Source: DAOTYH01 sp034435015
GTDB lineage: Bacteria; Chloroflexota; Anaerolineae; Aggregatilineales; UBA3940
DNA: 64,000 nucleotides
Direction: 5' to 3'
Assembly (NCBI GenBank): GCA_034435015.1
Contig: DAOTYH010000103.1
Coordinates: 76,577-140,576 of the forward strand
How positions within the stretch are numbered: the first letter of the stretch is position 1; every line of letters begins with the position of its first letter. This document shows positions 1 to 7,833 of this stretch, in pieces. A model generated the notes under the pieces. That model was not told the DNA's origin. It made no database searches and saw only the letters and a list, made by a program, of their open reading frames with translations. The translations under genes were made by a program, and so were the position numbers.

Positions 1-1887
1 GCCACCACCGCTGAATCCCCCTCCGCTGAATCCACCGCCAAAGCCGCCTGAACCTGAAGAACGTGGAACACTAGTAAACACGTTGGCGGTGGAGTTCAGC
101 ATTGAAAACAGGCCGCCGGCCATGCCGCTCAAGCTGCCAAACATCTGAGCGCTCACACCGTCGAGAGAGGGCGCTGGCCGCACAGCCTCGCCGCGCAGAT
201 CGGGTAGCTCGCCGCCTGCCCCCCCGACCGTTTTCCCCCTGACCATACCACCGCCAGAGCCATAGTATGGGTAAGGCATACCCATTGGGAAGTACCACCT
301 CGGCACTGGTGTGTTGGGAATACGTGCAAACTTATTCACCCACGTTCTTTCAAGGCCAAAGGCTATAGCGTAGGGAAGATAGCGGTCAAACTGGTCGGTA
401 TCTTGTGTAAGATCAGCATACCGCTCAGCACCAGCCAGATAGGCCTTAAAGGCACGCCATTTGGCGGCTTCTTCCGCACCTCTCCTGCTCTTCGTAGGCA
501 TAGCCTGACCAACAGCTATCATGACAACAGAGACAATCGCCAGAGAGATAAAGGGGCACAGGATAGCATCTATACGACCAGCCAGCCCTGCCGCCACACA
601 GAAACCAACTCCCATAGAGAGCACCAGCCCCGCAATACCAAGTACCAGGTAACGTGTGCGTATTGCTTTAGGGCTGGAGGGAAACAATCCTTCTTTTACT
701 GCCTCCTCGTACAACTTGCTCTGGATACGCGGGATAGAAGTGTAAAATCTCTCCCGTAAGTCGTCCAGCTCAACTTCCTCCCTTGAGCCGAAAACTGCTT
801 GCAACAAAGCCTGTTCGTAAGGACGAAGCGGCCCGCTGAAGTCAGGCCTGCGATGATAGATGAACTTCTTGGAAGTTGTTATCCCGAAGAGCGTGACAGC
901 CCGCTCCTCTATCTCCAGAGCGCCTCGCCGCGCCAGATCGATCAGGGTAGCGATGATGTCTTGCAAATCAGCTTTCTCATCTAACAGCGTTCCGACCAGC
1001 CCCGGCGGCAAATCTGAGGGAGGCTCTGTAAGAAGGGAAGGGACAGGGCCAGTCTTAGGGTCTCTTCCCCTTAGAACCCACAGGAAGTAAACACCAAGTA
1101 TGCCCCCGATGAGTAACAAGACACCCATCCCGCCAACAGCCAGATTAGCAAGCGGGCGCCACTGATCGTTCCAGCGCTGTTGTTCCTCGTAGGCGGCCTG
1201 CCACGCAGGCTTCACATTCGGCACAAACCCATGAGGAAAGCGTACCCCTACTTCAAAATATTGATTCGCGGGGATGGCGGTAGCATAGTAGGTAACCGTC
1301 GTCAGATCGCTTGACAGAGAATAGGTAGCATTCACACCAAAGTAAGCAGGCTCAAGTGTCATATCTACCGTCGCTCCGGGCGGCATGCGAACAGTCACAG
1401 TAGACGACTCAATCGGGTAAGCATGCTCAGGGCCTACTGCCTTCCAGAAGAAACGATCTCCTACCTGCTCGTCAATAATCAAACCACCCACAACCGTATA
1501 CTGGACAGTAAAGACGCGGGTTGTATCCCATGTGGAAGGATAAAACCAGTTGATCACATACTGGCCCTCATCCTGAGTCCAGTAAAAGGTATCGGGTTGC
1601 TGACTATAGGACTCTGTATATTGGATTCCCCCTTCGCGTACACTGATGTCAGTGAGTGCCTCAAACTGGTTTATAGGAATATTGCGGTAGCCAAAGGTGA
1701 ATGGCCCGCCAATGAACTCTATCTCATATTCCTCACGTACAGTGAAAGTACCATCCGAATTAATCTGAATATCAGCATCCCACCGATGCCAGCGAAGGGT
1801 CTTATCCTGTGCCTGAGCTGGCGAAGCCACTACCAGCAAAACCACTAGTACTAAGACGAAAGCAAGTATTCGACAGCGCGAAGACAT
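1..1887 (-). CDS. DUF2207 family membrane protein (3' end outside window)
   Basis: Reading the minus strand from an ATG at 1887, the frame stays open for 629 codons to the window edge, so only the extreme C-terminus is missing. The product starts with a hydrophobic signal segment ending near Ala-Gln-Ala and has a beta-rich extracellular domain to about residue 240. A membrane segment follows (LAVGGMGVLLLIGGILGVYF, about 250-270), then a cytosolic winged-helix-like region and two closely spaced membrane helices around 410-455. The C-terminal tail is Gly/Ser/Phe-rich with repeated GGFSGGG-type motifs. This architecture is characteristic of DUF2207 (YciQ-like) predicted membrane proteins, whose function is unknown. 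A GGGGAG ribosome-binding site lies just upstream of the ATG. It is divergently arranged with the Nudix gene. Confidence 0.85.
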   Translation of the reverse strand, partial: MSSRCRILAFVLVLVVLLVVASPAQAQDKTLRWHRWDADIQINSDGTFTVREEYEIEFIGGPFTFGYRNIPINQFEALTDISVREGGIQYTESYSQQPDTFYWTQDEGQYVINWFYPSTWDTTRVFTVQYTVVGGLIIDEQVGDRFFWKAVGPEHAYPIESSTVTVRMPPGATVDMTLEPAYFGVNATYSLSSDLTTVTYYATAIPANQYFEVGVRFPHGFVPNVKPAWQAAYEEQQRWNDQWRPLANLAVGGMGVLLLIGGILGVYFLWVLRGRDPKTGPVPSLLTEPPSDLPPGLVGTLLDEKADLQDIIATLIDLARRGALEIEERAVTLFGITTSKKFIYHRRPDFSGPLRPYEQALLQAVFGSREEVELDDLRERFYTSIPRIQSKLYEEAVKEGLFPSSPKAIRTRYLVLGIAGLVLSMGVGFCVAAGLAGRIDAILCPFISLAIVSVVMIAVGQAMPTKSRRGAEEAAKWRAFKAYLAGAERYADLTQDTDQFDRYLPYAIAFGLERTWVNKFARIPNTPVPRWYFPMGMPYPYYGSGGGMVRGKTVGGAGGELPDLRGEAVRPAPSLDGVSAQMFGSLSGMAGGLFSMLNSTANVFTSVPRSSGSGGFGGGFSGGGFSGGG

Positions 1888-1943
1888 GCGCTCACTCCCC
1901 TCTACTATCTAGCTGTGAACTTCCCTTGAAACGAGGCTCGTCA

Positions 1944-1972
1944 TTGTCAGAGGAAGTATTACTTACTATAAT
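1944..1972 (+). promoter_or_regulatory. Sigma-70-type promoter for the Nudix gene
   Basis: TTGTCA at 1944-1949, a 17-bp spacer and a perfect TATAAT at 1967-1972. The start codon at 2006 lies 33 bases downstream, which leaves room for a short leader. Confidence 0.7.
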
Positions 1973-2005
1973 CCGCCCATAATCGCGGGGCAAATCAGGT
2001 GAGAG

Positions 2006-2554
2006 ATGGGTGCAAAAGATCAAGGGCTTACCCCTTCAAAAAACCGTTACCATGTTGTACCTCGCACACTGATCTTTATTACGCATGAAAACGCTGTCCT
2101 GTTACTCCGAGGCTCACCTGACAAGCGTATCTGGCCCGGCCTCTACAATGGCATCGGAGGACATATAGAGCGGGGTGAGACGATCCGGACATCTGCGCTA
2201 CGGGAGATCAGGGAAGAGGTTGGTCTCACCGAGGTAAAGGATCTGAAGCTACGAGGGATCATCACCATTGACGCCGGTGATCCATCTACCGGAATCCTGC
2301 TGTTTGTCATGACGGCAGTTAGCCCTACGCGGGAGGTCAGCCCCTCGCATGAAGGGATACCAGAGTGGTTCGACAAAAACGCTCTACCGACTGACAAGCT
2401 CGTAGAAGACTTGCCTATCTTATTGCCGTACGTGCTGGCAACGCCAGATCAAGCTCCTCCTTTCTTCGGACACTACCACTACGACGACCAAGATAAACTA
2501 ATCATAACCCTGTCGGAGGCGCAATCTGATCAGCTCACTGCCTACCACTCTTGA
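2006..2554 (+). CDS. Nudix hydrolase
   Basis: A 182-residue protein with a complete Nudix box near residues 51-73 (GHIERGETI... followed by REIREEVGL), matching G-x5-E-x7-REUxEExGU. The glutamates that bind the metal ions are all present. Nudix enzymes hydrolyse nucleoside diphosphates linked to another moiety, such as oxidised nucleotides, NADH or nucleotide sugars. The substrate here cannot be read from the sequence. The approach to the box (VLLLRGSPDKRIWPGLYNGI) resembles the MutT/8-oxo-dGTPase-like group, as an inference. It is preceded by a strong promoter and followed after 13 bases by the ParB/SerK-like gene, so the two probably form an operon. Confidence 0.9.
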   Translation: MGAKDQGLTPSKNRYHVVPRTLIFITHENAVLLLRGSPDKRIWPGLYNGIGGHIERGETIRTSALREIREEVGLTEVKDLKLRGIITIDAGDPSTGILLFVMTAVSPTREVSPSHEGIPEWFDKNALPTDKLVEDLPILLPYVLATPDQAPPFFGHYHYDDQDKLIITLSEAQSDQLTAYHS

Positions 2555-2567
2555 GGCAAATCGGCCC

Positions 2568-3404
2568 ATGTTCGACATCAAACTGCCTGACCTGCGTATT
2601 GTACCGCTCAGCAAGCTCGTTCCCCATGAAATGAGCGACGAGCAGAGGGCCATTCCGCTCGCCGTACGTCTTCGGGAAGAAGGTATCCTGAAAAATCCCC
2701 CTGTTATCGCACCGCTTGGCACAGATGACGAGTTCGTTATCCTCGACGGAGCCAATCGGGTTGCGGCGCTGGAGGCAATAGGCATTCCTCATGTCCTTGT
2801 GCAGGTGGTAGACTACGAAAGCCCACAGGTTGACCTGCACACATGGTACCATGTCATCTCAGGTGCAGAGGCTACTCAGATTCTGGACAACCTCACCCAC
2901 CTTCCAGAAATCAATGTTGCTACAACAAACATCTTCCACGCACGCGCGGCTTTAGCGCGGCGCGACATCCTGGCATTCTACATTCAAACGGACGGACAGG
3001 TCACGACACTGGCAAGCAGGGCACACGAGCTGGAGAAGCGTACCCAAATGCTGAGGATGATTGTTGATTCCTACATTCGGGCCGGGCACCTCAACCGTGC
3101 CAACACAGACAACATCAACCGACTTCGAAACATATTCCCGGACATGGTCGCCGCGATCATATTCCCACGTTATGAGCCGGTTGAGATCCTGGAACTAGCA
3201 CGCAGTGGACTAAAGGTACCGGCAGGCATCACCCGACACATCATCCATGGCCGGGCTTTACGCCTGAACTATCCCCTACAAAGGCTGGCGGCACCTGCCT
3301 CCTTGCAGGAAAAGAATCAAGAACTCACAAACTGGATCCAAGAGAAGTTCAACCAGAAAGGGGTAAGGTTCTATGCCGAAGAGACCTTCCTCTTCGACGA
3401 GTAA
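2568..3404 (+). CDS. ParB-fold protein resembling free-serine kinase (SerK/SbnI-like)
   Basis: A 278-residue protein whose N-terminal 100 residues have the ParB/sulfiredoxin fold signature. A 'PLSKLVPHE' strand is followed by a helix, 'VILDGANRVAAL' (about 63-74) and 'HTWYHVISG' (about 91-99). ParB CTPases usually bind DNA and have a helix-turn-helix domain after this region. None is evident here, and the LxxLxPHE plus TWY pattern recalls the ParB-family free L-serine kinase SerK of Thermococcus and SbnI of Staphylococcus. That comparison is from memory of the families, not a search. The C-terminal 170 residues are helical and of unknown role. It probably shares a transcript with the Nudix gene upstream. 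Alternatives are a ParB-like transcriptional regulator or a small-molecule kinase of different specificity. Confidence 0.6.
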   Translation: MFDIKLPDLRIVPLSKLVPHEMSDEQRAIPLAVRLREEGILKNPPVIAPLGTDDEFVILDGANRVAALEAIGIPHVLVQVVDYESPQVDLHTWYHVISGAEATQILDNLTHLPEINVATTNIFHARAALARRDILAFYIQTDGQVTTLASRAHELEKRTQMLRMIVDSYIRAGHLNRANTDNINRLRNIFPDMVAAIIFPRYEPVEILELARSGLKVPAGITRHIIHGRALRLNYPLQRLAAPASLQEKNQELTNWIQEKFNQKGVRFYAEETFLFDE

Positions 3405-3479
3405 AATGCCAGCCCAGCTCGTGGGGTATGTTGAATAAAAATAGGCCGCCCCTATATAGCCTTTTTGGTTTGGATGCCT

Positions 3480-3485
3480 TATAAT
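3480..3485 (+). promoter_or_regulatory. -10 element placed for a leaderless transcript
   Basis: A perfect TATAAT ends 7 bases before the ATG at 3493, and no Shine-Dalgarno sequence precedes that ATG. Transcription starting about 7 bases downstream would begin at or next to the start codon. No good -35 box is visible. Confidence 0.4.
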
Positions 3486-3492
3486 CCTTGAT

Positions 3493-3876
3493 ATGGCCGA
3501 CTTAAACTTTATGACTGATCCAGCCTCTGTCCCCGTCCCACGTGAGCAGGTCAGCATCCGAAATGTGACCGCGACACCTTATCCCGATGGGAAACGCGTT
3601 AAGGTCGAAATCGAGATGACACCTTTCTCACCCTTTGACCGACCCAACTTGGAAGTTGCGGTGTATGCCCCCTCTGGGGATGAGGCAGGGTCACTCACAG
3701 TTATTGAGACAACACAGCCAACCCTGAATGTTACCCTACACATAAGAGGAACAAACACTCATCAAGGCTGTTACACGCTTCAAGCAAGCCTGTATTACGA
3801 GCAAGGACGGGTACAACATGATCTCAGCGTGGCTTTCAAACTACCCGACGGCTCTCCCTGCGAAAACACGGCGTAA
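3493..3876 (+). CDS. Small beta-sandwich protein of unknown function
   Basis: A 127-residue protein without signal peptide or membrane segment. Alternating hydrophobic strands (RVKVEIEMTPF, LEVAVYAPSG, LNVTLHIRGTN, GCYTLQASLYYE) suggest an immunoglobulin-like beta sandwich. I do not recognise the family. It sits 33 bases upstream of the membrane Ser/Thr kinase and on the same strand, so co-expression is likely, and a role as partner or substrate of that kinase is possible but unproven. Its only upstream signal is a TATAAT ending 7 bases before the ATG. Confidence 0.7.
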   Translation: MADLNFMTDPASVPVPREQVSIRNVTATPYPDGKRVKVEIEMTPFSPFDRPNLEVAVYAPSGDEAGSLTVIETTQPTLNVTLHIRGTNTHQGCYTLQASLYYEQGRVQHDLSVAFKLPDGSPCENTA

Positions 3877-3909
3877 ACAGTCCATTAAGCACCCGGATGT
3901 GAGGTAGCT

Positions 3910-5532
3910 GTGTCCGAAGACCTGGTCGGTAGAACCATAGGGAAGTACGAGTTACATGAACGGATCGGGCGAGGGGGGATGGCCGAAGTATACAAGGCCT
4001 ACCACGCCTCACTAGACCGATACGTGGCTGTGAAAATCCTCCATCCTTTCCTCAGCGAAGACCCAGAATTCAAGGAACGGTTTGAGAGAGAAGCCCGCAA
4101 TGTAGCTCAGCTACGCCATCCGAACATTGTGCAGGTATACGACTTTGACGTCGAGCCACAGCGCATGCTGTACTACATGGTAATGGAGTATATCAACGGC
4201 CCTACACTTCGAAGCCGTTTGATGCAACTCCGGTTTGAAGGCCAGAACTTTACTACCTCAGAAGCAATCCGTATCACGCGGGATTTGGCCGGTGCTCTGG
4301 CCTATGCACATTCACGTGGGATGGTGCATCGGGATATCAAGCCGGCCAACATCATGATCGACTCCGACGGCCGGGTCGTGCTGACAGACTTTGGTATAGC
4401 CCGGATCGTGAGCGGCCCCAACATGACTGCAAGCGGGTCTATGGTTGGCACGCCTGCCTACATGTCGCCGGAGCAAGGGCTTGGTCAGCCGGGCGACCAC
4501 CGATCAGACATTTACTCATTGGGAGTAGTACTCTACCAGCTTGTCACAGGGACGATTCCCTATGACGCCGATACTCCCATTGCCATTATCCTCAAACACG
4601 TAAATGATCCCCTGCCGCCGCCATCCAGCATTAACCCGGAAATCCCGGAGGGGCTTGAAAGAATCCTATACAAGGCACTCGCCAAATCACCGGAGGAACG
4701 CTACCAGAACATCGAAGAGATGGCCATCCACCTCGACAACCTCGATGCCGCTTCCACACTTATCATTCCGCCCAGCGTAGCGGCTCCGCAGGTAGTAGAG
4801 GGGCAAGAAGCTGAGCCAGAACTGGAAAGCTATGCACCATCAGTGCAACCCAAAGCCCCCCTCCATGGGTGCGCGGGCTGGCTACTCGCTTCAATCGTAG
4901 CCCTGATCGCGGCAGGTGCAGGTTTCTATCTATCTTTCGCAGGCTTACTCAATAGATACCTGCCATTCATACCCGATACGGCAATGGACATTCTCCCTGG
5001 TGTTAATCCAGGGACTGGCCTGACCGAAGAAGCCCCAGGCCAGCTTATCGCCGAAACCCCAACACCTAACTTAGAGGCCACCCAAATTAGCCTGACAGTA
5101 GGCGCACTTGCTACGCTGGTAGCGACACTCCCTGCCGGCACACCCACCCCTGATCTGACAGCAACAGTAGCGGCCTGCGATTACGACTACGAAGTAGTCA
5201 CCCAGACACCGGAAAACCGAGCGCCCTATCCAGAACTAACGTCCCTCACGATGCGAATCACGATTGTTAACGACAGCAGATGCCCGCTCGACGATGATAC
5301 CCGCTTGGTCTTCTCGTCCGGCTATCCTCTTGAGGGGCCGGAGTATGTTGAGTTCAACAGGGAGCTGCAACCGGGCGAGCAGTTTGAAATCGTGATCCCC
5401 TTGAGAACGCCAGCTTACAACCAGCGTAGCCCTCTTATTTCCAGTACATGGGTGGTGCTCCTGCCCGACGGCACACAGGTTGGCCCTCCACTGACCTTCG
5501 AGTTAAGCATATTCCAAAGCTCACCGCCCTGA
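3910..5532 (+). CDS. Membrane Ser/Thr protein kinase with extracellular Ig-like domain
   Basis: A 540-residue Hanks-type kinase starting at GTG. The kinase domain covers about residues 13-275: Gly-rich loop GRGGMAEVY, ATP-anchoring Lys42 in AVKIL, catalytic loop HRDIKPANIM (Asp142), DFG (Asp160) and an activation segment ending in SPEQ. All catalytic residues are intact. After a juxtamembrane stretch, one membrane helix spans about 324-346 and is followed by a Thr/Pro-rich extracellular linker. The last 110 residues form a beta domain with the pattern of NBR1-type Ig domains (VNDSRCPLDDDTRLVF, LQPGEQFEIVIPL, STWVVLLPDGTQVG). There are no PASTA repeats, so the sensed ligand differs from PknB/PrkC. 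It presumably couples an outside signal to phosphorylation of division or FHA-domain proteins such as those at 20.3-21.6 kb, which is an inference. Confidence 0.93.
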   Translation: MSEDLVGRTIGKYELHERIGRGGMAEVYKAYHASLDRYVAVKILHPFLSEDPEFKERFEREARNVAQLRHPNIVQVYDFDVEPQRMLYYMVMEYINGPTLRSRLMQLRFEGQNFTTSEAIRITRDLAGALAYAHSRGMVHRDIKPANIMIDSDGRVVLTDFGIARIVSGPNMTASGSMVGTPAYMSPEQGLGQPGDHRSDIYSLGVVLYQLVTGTIPYDADTPIAIILKHVNDPLPPPSSINPEIPEGLERILYKALAKSPEERYQNIEEMAIHLDNLDAASTLIIPPSVAAPQVVEGQEAEPELESYAPSVQPKAPLHGCAGWLLASIVALIAAGAGFYLSFAGLLNRYLPFIPDTAMDILPGVNPGTGLTEEAPGQLIAETPTPNLEATQISLTVGALATLVATLPAGTPTPDLTATVAACDYDYEVVTQTPENRAPYPELTSLTMRITIVNDSRCPLDDDTRLVFSSGYPLEGPEYVEFNRELQPGEQFEIVIPLRTPAYNQRSPLISSTWVVLLPDGTQVGPPLTFELSIFQSSPP

Positions 5533-5571
5533 ATGGTAAGAGCGTCGTTGCAAAAATTCGGAGAGTCAAAC

Positions 5572-5597
5572 AGCCCTCCGCTTTTTAGCGGAGGGCT
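5572..5597. terminator. Hairpin terminator between convergent genes
   Basis: An 11-bp perfect stem (AGCCCTCCGCT / AGCGGAGGGCT) with a TTTT loop lies between the ends of the kinase gene and the S1-domain gene. There is no long T-run on either side, so efficiency is uncertain, but it could serve both strands. Confidence 0.65.
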
Positions 5598-5635
5598 TAG
5601 CTATCCTCTCAGATGAGCCACTTACAATTACCTAG

Positions 5636-6358
5636 CTAACGCTTTTCACCCTCATGTTGCTCAAGTGTGCGCCGCAGGATGTCATCCTGTTCAGATCGCT
5701 TCTGTTGCGAGGAACGCCGGGTAGATGACTGGCGCTCAGCGAGATGGGCGCGCATGTCGCTCTCTGCTAGAGCACGCTGAAGCGCCAGCGCCATAGCCGT
5801 AGGAACCTCACTCTGCTCATCCCGACTCTCGGGTTGTGCCGGTGTTGCCAATGCTTTCATGCTCAGGTCAATCTGATTCTTGCGGCGGTTAACGCCGATG
5901 ACCTTGACCTCAACCACATCACCTTTCTGAACAACCTCGCTGGGGGTATTTACATACCCATCCGCCAGCTCACTGATATGGACCAGGCCGGGGCGTTCTG
6001 CTCCAATGTCAACAAAGACGCCAAATTTCTCTATCCGCACAACCTTACCAGTGAGGACCTGGCCTTCTTGGATTTCCTCCCAATCGAGGGTAGGGGGCTT
6101 GTGCATGGTAAGGTCAATGCGACAACGCACTGGATCGACATTGCGAACCCAGACTGTGATCTCCTGGCCTTCTGAGAGAACGTCACGAACGTTATTCACG
6201 TGGCGTCCTTTGACCTGGGAGATATGGAGCAAGGCATCACACCCTTCGATGCCCACATCTACCAATGCTCCAGCCAAGCCAATCCGCTTGACCACGCCTT
6301 TTAGCTGCATCTTTGGTTTTATGTCAGATAACGATAGGGGAGAGAGTGACTCACTCAC
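5636..6358 (-). CDS. S1 RNA-binding domain protein (two S1 repeats)
   Basis: A 240-residue cytosolic protein with two consecutive S1/OB-fold repeats: about residues 15-85 (GVVKRIGLAGALVDVG, CDALLHISQV) and 95-170 (GKVVRIEKFGVFVDIG, RPGLVHISEL). A charged Arg/Glu/Gln-rich helical tail follows. S1 repeats bind single-stranded RNA. Ribosomal protein S1 usually has four to six repeats, so this short form is probably an S1-like or general-stress-protein-13-like RNA-binding factor rather than bS1 itself. It is monocistronic, with a consensus promoter at 6394-6421. The tail may form a coiled coil or contact RNA, as inference only. Confidence 0.85.
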   Translation of the reverse strand: MSESLSPLSLSDIKPKMQLKGVVKRIGLAGALVDVGIEGCDALLHISQVKGRHVNNVRDVLSEGQEITVWVRNVDPVRCRIDLTMHKPPTLDWEEIQEGQVLTGKVVRIEKFGVFVDIGAERPGLVHISELADGYVNTPSEVVQKGDVVEVKVIGVNRRKNQIDLSMKALATPAQPESRDEQSEVPTAMALALQRALAESDMRAHLAERQSSTRRSSQQKRSEQDDILRRTLEQHEGEKR

Positions 6359-6393
6359 AGGATAGCTCCTTCATTCTCATTTTGCGCGGTGGG

Positions 6394-6421
6394 ATTATAC
6401 CTCTAGTAATGACCCTGTCAA
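6394..6421 (-). promoter_or_regulatory. Consensus sigma-70 promoter for the S1-domain gene
   Basis: On the minus strand, TTGACA (6421-6416), a 16-bp spacer and TATAAT (6399-6394) are both perfect matches. The start codon lies 36 bases downstream. Confidence 0.8.
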
Positions 6422-6468
6422 CGCATCGGCGCTATGCCATGCTTGGGAGGGCTATTCTAGAGTGAAAC

Positions 6469-6494
6469 AAAAAAAGAGGATGCCCTTGGCATCC
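6469..6494 (-). terminator. Rho-independent terminator after tRNA-Gln
   Basis: Read on the minus strand, a GGATGCC/GGCATCC stem with a 3-base loop (6494-6478) is followed by a run of seven Ts (6475-6469). It lies 20 bases beyond the tRNA and upstream of the S1 gene promoter. Confidence 0.85.
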
Positions 6495-6512
6495 GCGCTA
6501 AAACAACAAGGC

Positions 6513-6582
6513 TGGGGGACAGGGATTCGAACCCCGACTTATGGATCCAGAGTCCACTGTTCTGCCCGTTAAACTATCCCCC
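6513..6582 (-). tRNA. tRNA-Gln (anticodon CTG)
   Basis: Minus-strand cloverleaf with acceptor arm GGGGGAT paired to GTCCCCC and discriminator A. The anticodon arm GTGGA/TCCAT encloses loop CTCTGGA, giving anticodon CTG. The T arm carries GGTTCGAATCC. CCA is not encoded. The D arm is short but recognisable. Confidence 0.93.
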
Positions 6583-6594
6583 AAGTTAAGGTTA

Positions 6595-6623
6595 ATTTTA
6601 CCTCGCTATGGTAAGATCGGCAA
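6595..6623 (-). promoter_or_regulatory. Promoter of tRNA-Gln
   Basis: Minus strand TTGCCG (6623-6618), 17-bp spacer, TAAAAT (6600-6595). The -10 box lies 12 bases upstream of the mature tRNA 5' end. Confidence 0.65.
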
Positions 6624-6676
6624 TCCGAATTTTCGAAATTCAATAGAGAAGAATGGTAGCCCCTAAACAAGACAGC

Positions 6677-6682
6677 TATAAT
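6677..6682 (+). promoter_or_regulatory. Possible -10 box for the M42 peptidase gene
   Basis: A perfect TATAAT within GCTATAATCC, 49 bases before the ATG at 6732. No convincing -35 box is seen at 16-18 bp spacing. Confidence 0.4.
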
Positions 6683-6731
6683 CCGCGAGACGCAGTTTGA
6701 TTCAGTAGAGCCGCAGGGTAAGAAGGAAATA

Positions 6732-7781
6732 ATGCCTGACTATACACTCGACCACAAACTTATGGTTGACTTTCTGGTCAACCTGCTCAATATCCCCAGC
6801 CCCACCGGCTTTCACGAAGAGGCCATCGCCCACTGCGAACAAGTATTTGCTACACTACCCGTCTCACTGAGCAGAAGCCGGAAGGGGGCGCTTATTGCCA
6901 CCTGGGAGGGGGCTAAGTCTGATGCCCCGCGCGGTCTAACAGCCCACATAGACACTTTAGGGGCTATGGTCGCCCAGATCAAGTCCAACGGCAGGCTCAA
7001 GCTTACCCAGATAGGCGGCTGGGCATGGGGTTCGGTTGAGGGGGAAGGTGTCACGGTCCACACACAGAACGGCAATAAGATTCGCGGTACCATACTTCCT
7101 CTCAAGGCCTCGGTACATATTCATGGCAACGAGGCGCGTGAGTTCAAGCGCGAAGCCGAGGCTTATGAGGTTCGTCTCGACGCTCGTACCCTCTCCGCCG
7201 CCGACACACGCAAACTGGGGACCGAGATAGGGGATTTTGTATCTTTCGATCCCCGCGTTGAGGTCAGCCCGTCTGGATTTATACGATCCCGCCATCTAGA
7301 TGATAAGGCTGGCGTAGCATGCATCTACGGGGCCGTTAAGGCTCTAGCTGACGCCAATATTGTTCCCGCCCAACGTACCACGATCCTCATCAGCAATTAC
7401 GAGGAAGTAGGACATGGCGCCTCTAGCGGACTGCCTGCCGATCTATCCGAGTTACTGACGGTAGATATGGCGGCAGTAGGAGACTCACAGAACTCAGACG
7501 AATTTTCTGTTGGCATCTGCGTAAAGGATTCGGGAGGCCCCTATCATATTGCAATGACACGCAAACTAACTACACTGGCCGAGCAAGCCCGTATTCCCTA
7601 CAAACTCGACACCTACCCTTACTATGGGTCTGACGGAGAGGCATTCTGGAGAGCAGGGGGTGATGTTATTGTCGGGCTGATCGGCCCTGGTGTAGACGCC
7701 TCGCATCACTACGAGCGCACGCATCAGGACAGCCTCGTGGCTACCGCCATGCTGATAGCAGAATACCTTATTGCAGGCTGA
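6732..7781 (+). CDS. M42 family metallo-aminopeptidase
   Basis: A 349-residue cytosolic di-metal aminopeptidase of the M42 (FrvX/glutamyl aminopeptidase/TET) family. Metal and catalytic motifs are present: HIDTLG near residue 72, HLDDKAGVACI near 188-198 (bridging Asp), the EEVGHG catalytic glutamate pair near 222-227, and a C-terminal ASHHYERTH with the last metal-binding His. These enzymes form large tetrahedral complexes and trim peptides released by the proteasome or other proteases. AAGAAGGAA precedes the ATG. The next gene downstream encodes an M19 dipeptidase, so the pair may act in sequence on short peptides. Confidence 0.92.
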   Translation: MPDYTLDHKLMVDFLVNLLNIPSPTGFHEEAIAHCEQVFATLPVSLSRSRKGALIATWEGAKSDAPRGLTAHIDTLGAMVAQIKSNGRLKLTQIGGWAWGSVEGEGVTVHTQNGNKIRGTILPLKASVHIHGNEAREFKREAEAYEVRLDARTLSAADTRKLGTEIGDFVSFDPRVEVSPSGFIRSRHLDDKAGVACIYGAVKALADANIVPAQRTTILISNYEEVGHGASSGLPADLSELLTVDMAAVGDSQNSDEFSVGICVKDSGGPYHIAMTRKLTTLAEQARIPYKLDTYPYYGSDGEAFWRAGGDVIVGLIGPGVDASHHYERTHQDSLVATAMLIAEYLIAG

Positions 7782-7833
7782 GCAGACGAGCCTACAGCTT
7801 CACCTTCTTCAGCGCTGGAGGACGAAGACAAAA

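Noticed and set aside
2568..3404. Chromosome-partition ParB (parS-binding)
   Set aside because: No helix-turn-helix region follows the ParB fold, there is no parA neighbour, and the motif pattern is closer to SerK/SbnI.
7771..7833. Upstream start for the M19 dipeptidase
   Set aside because: The added residues overlap the M42 gene's end and precede the conserved N-terminal zinc motif that family members begin with.
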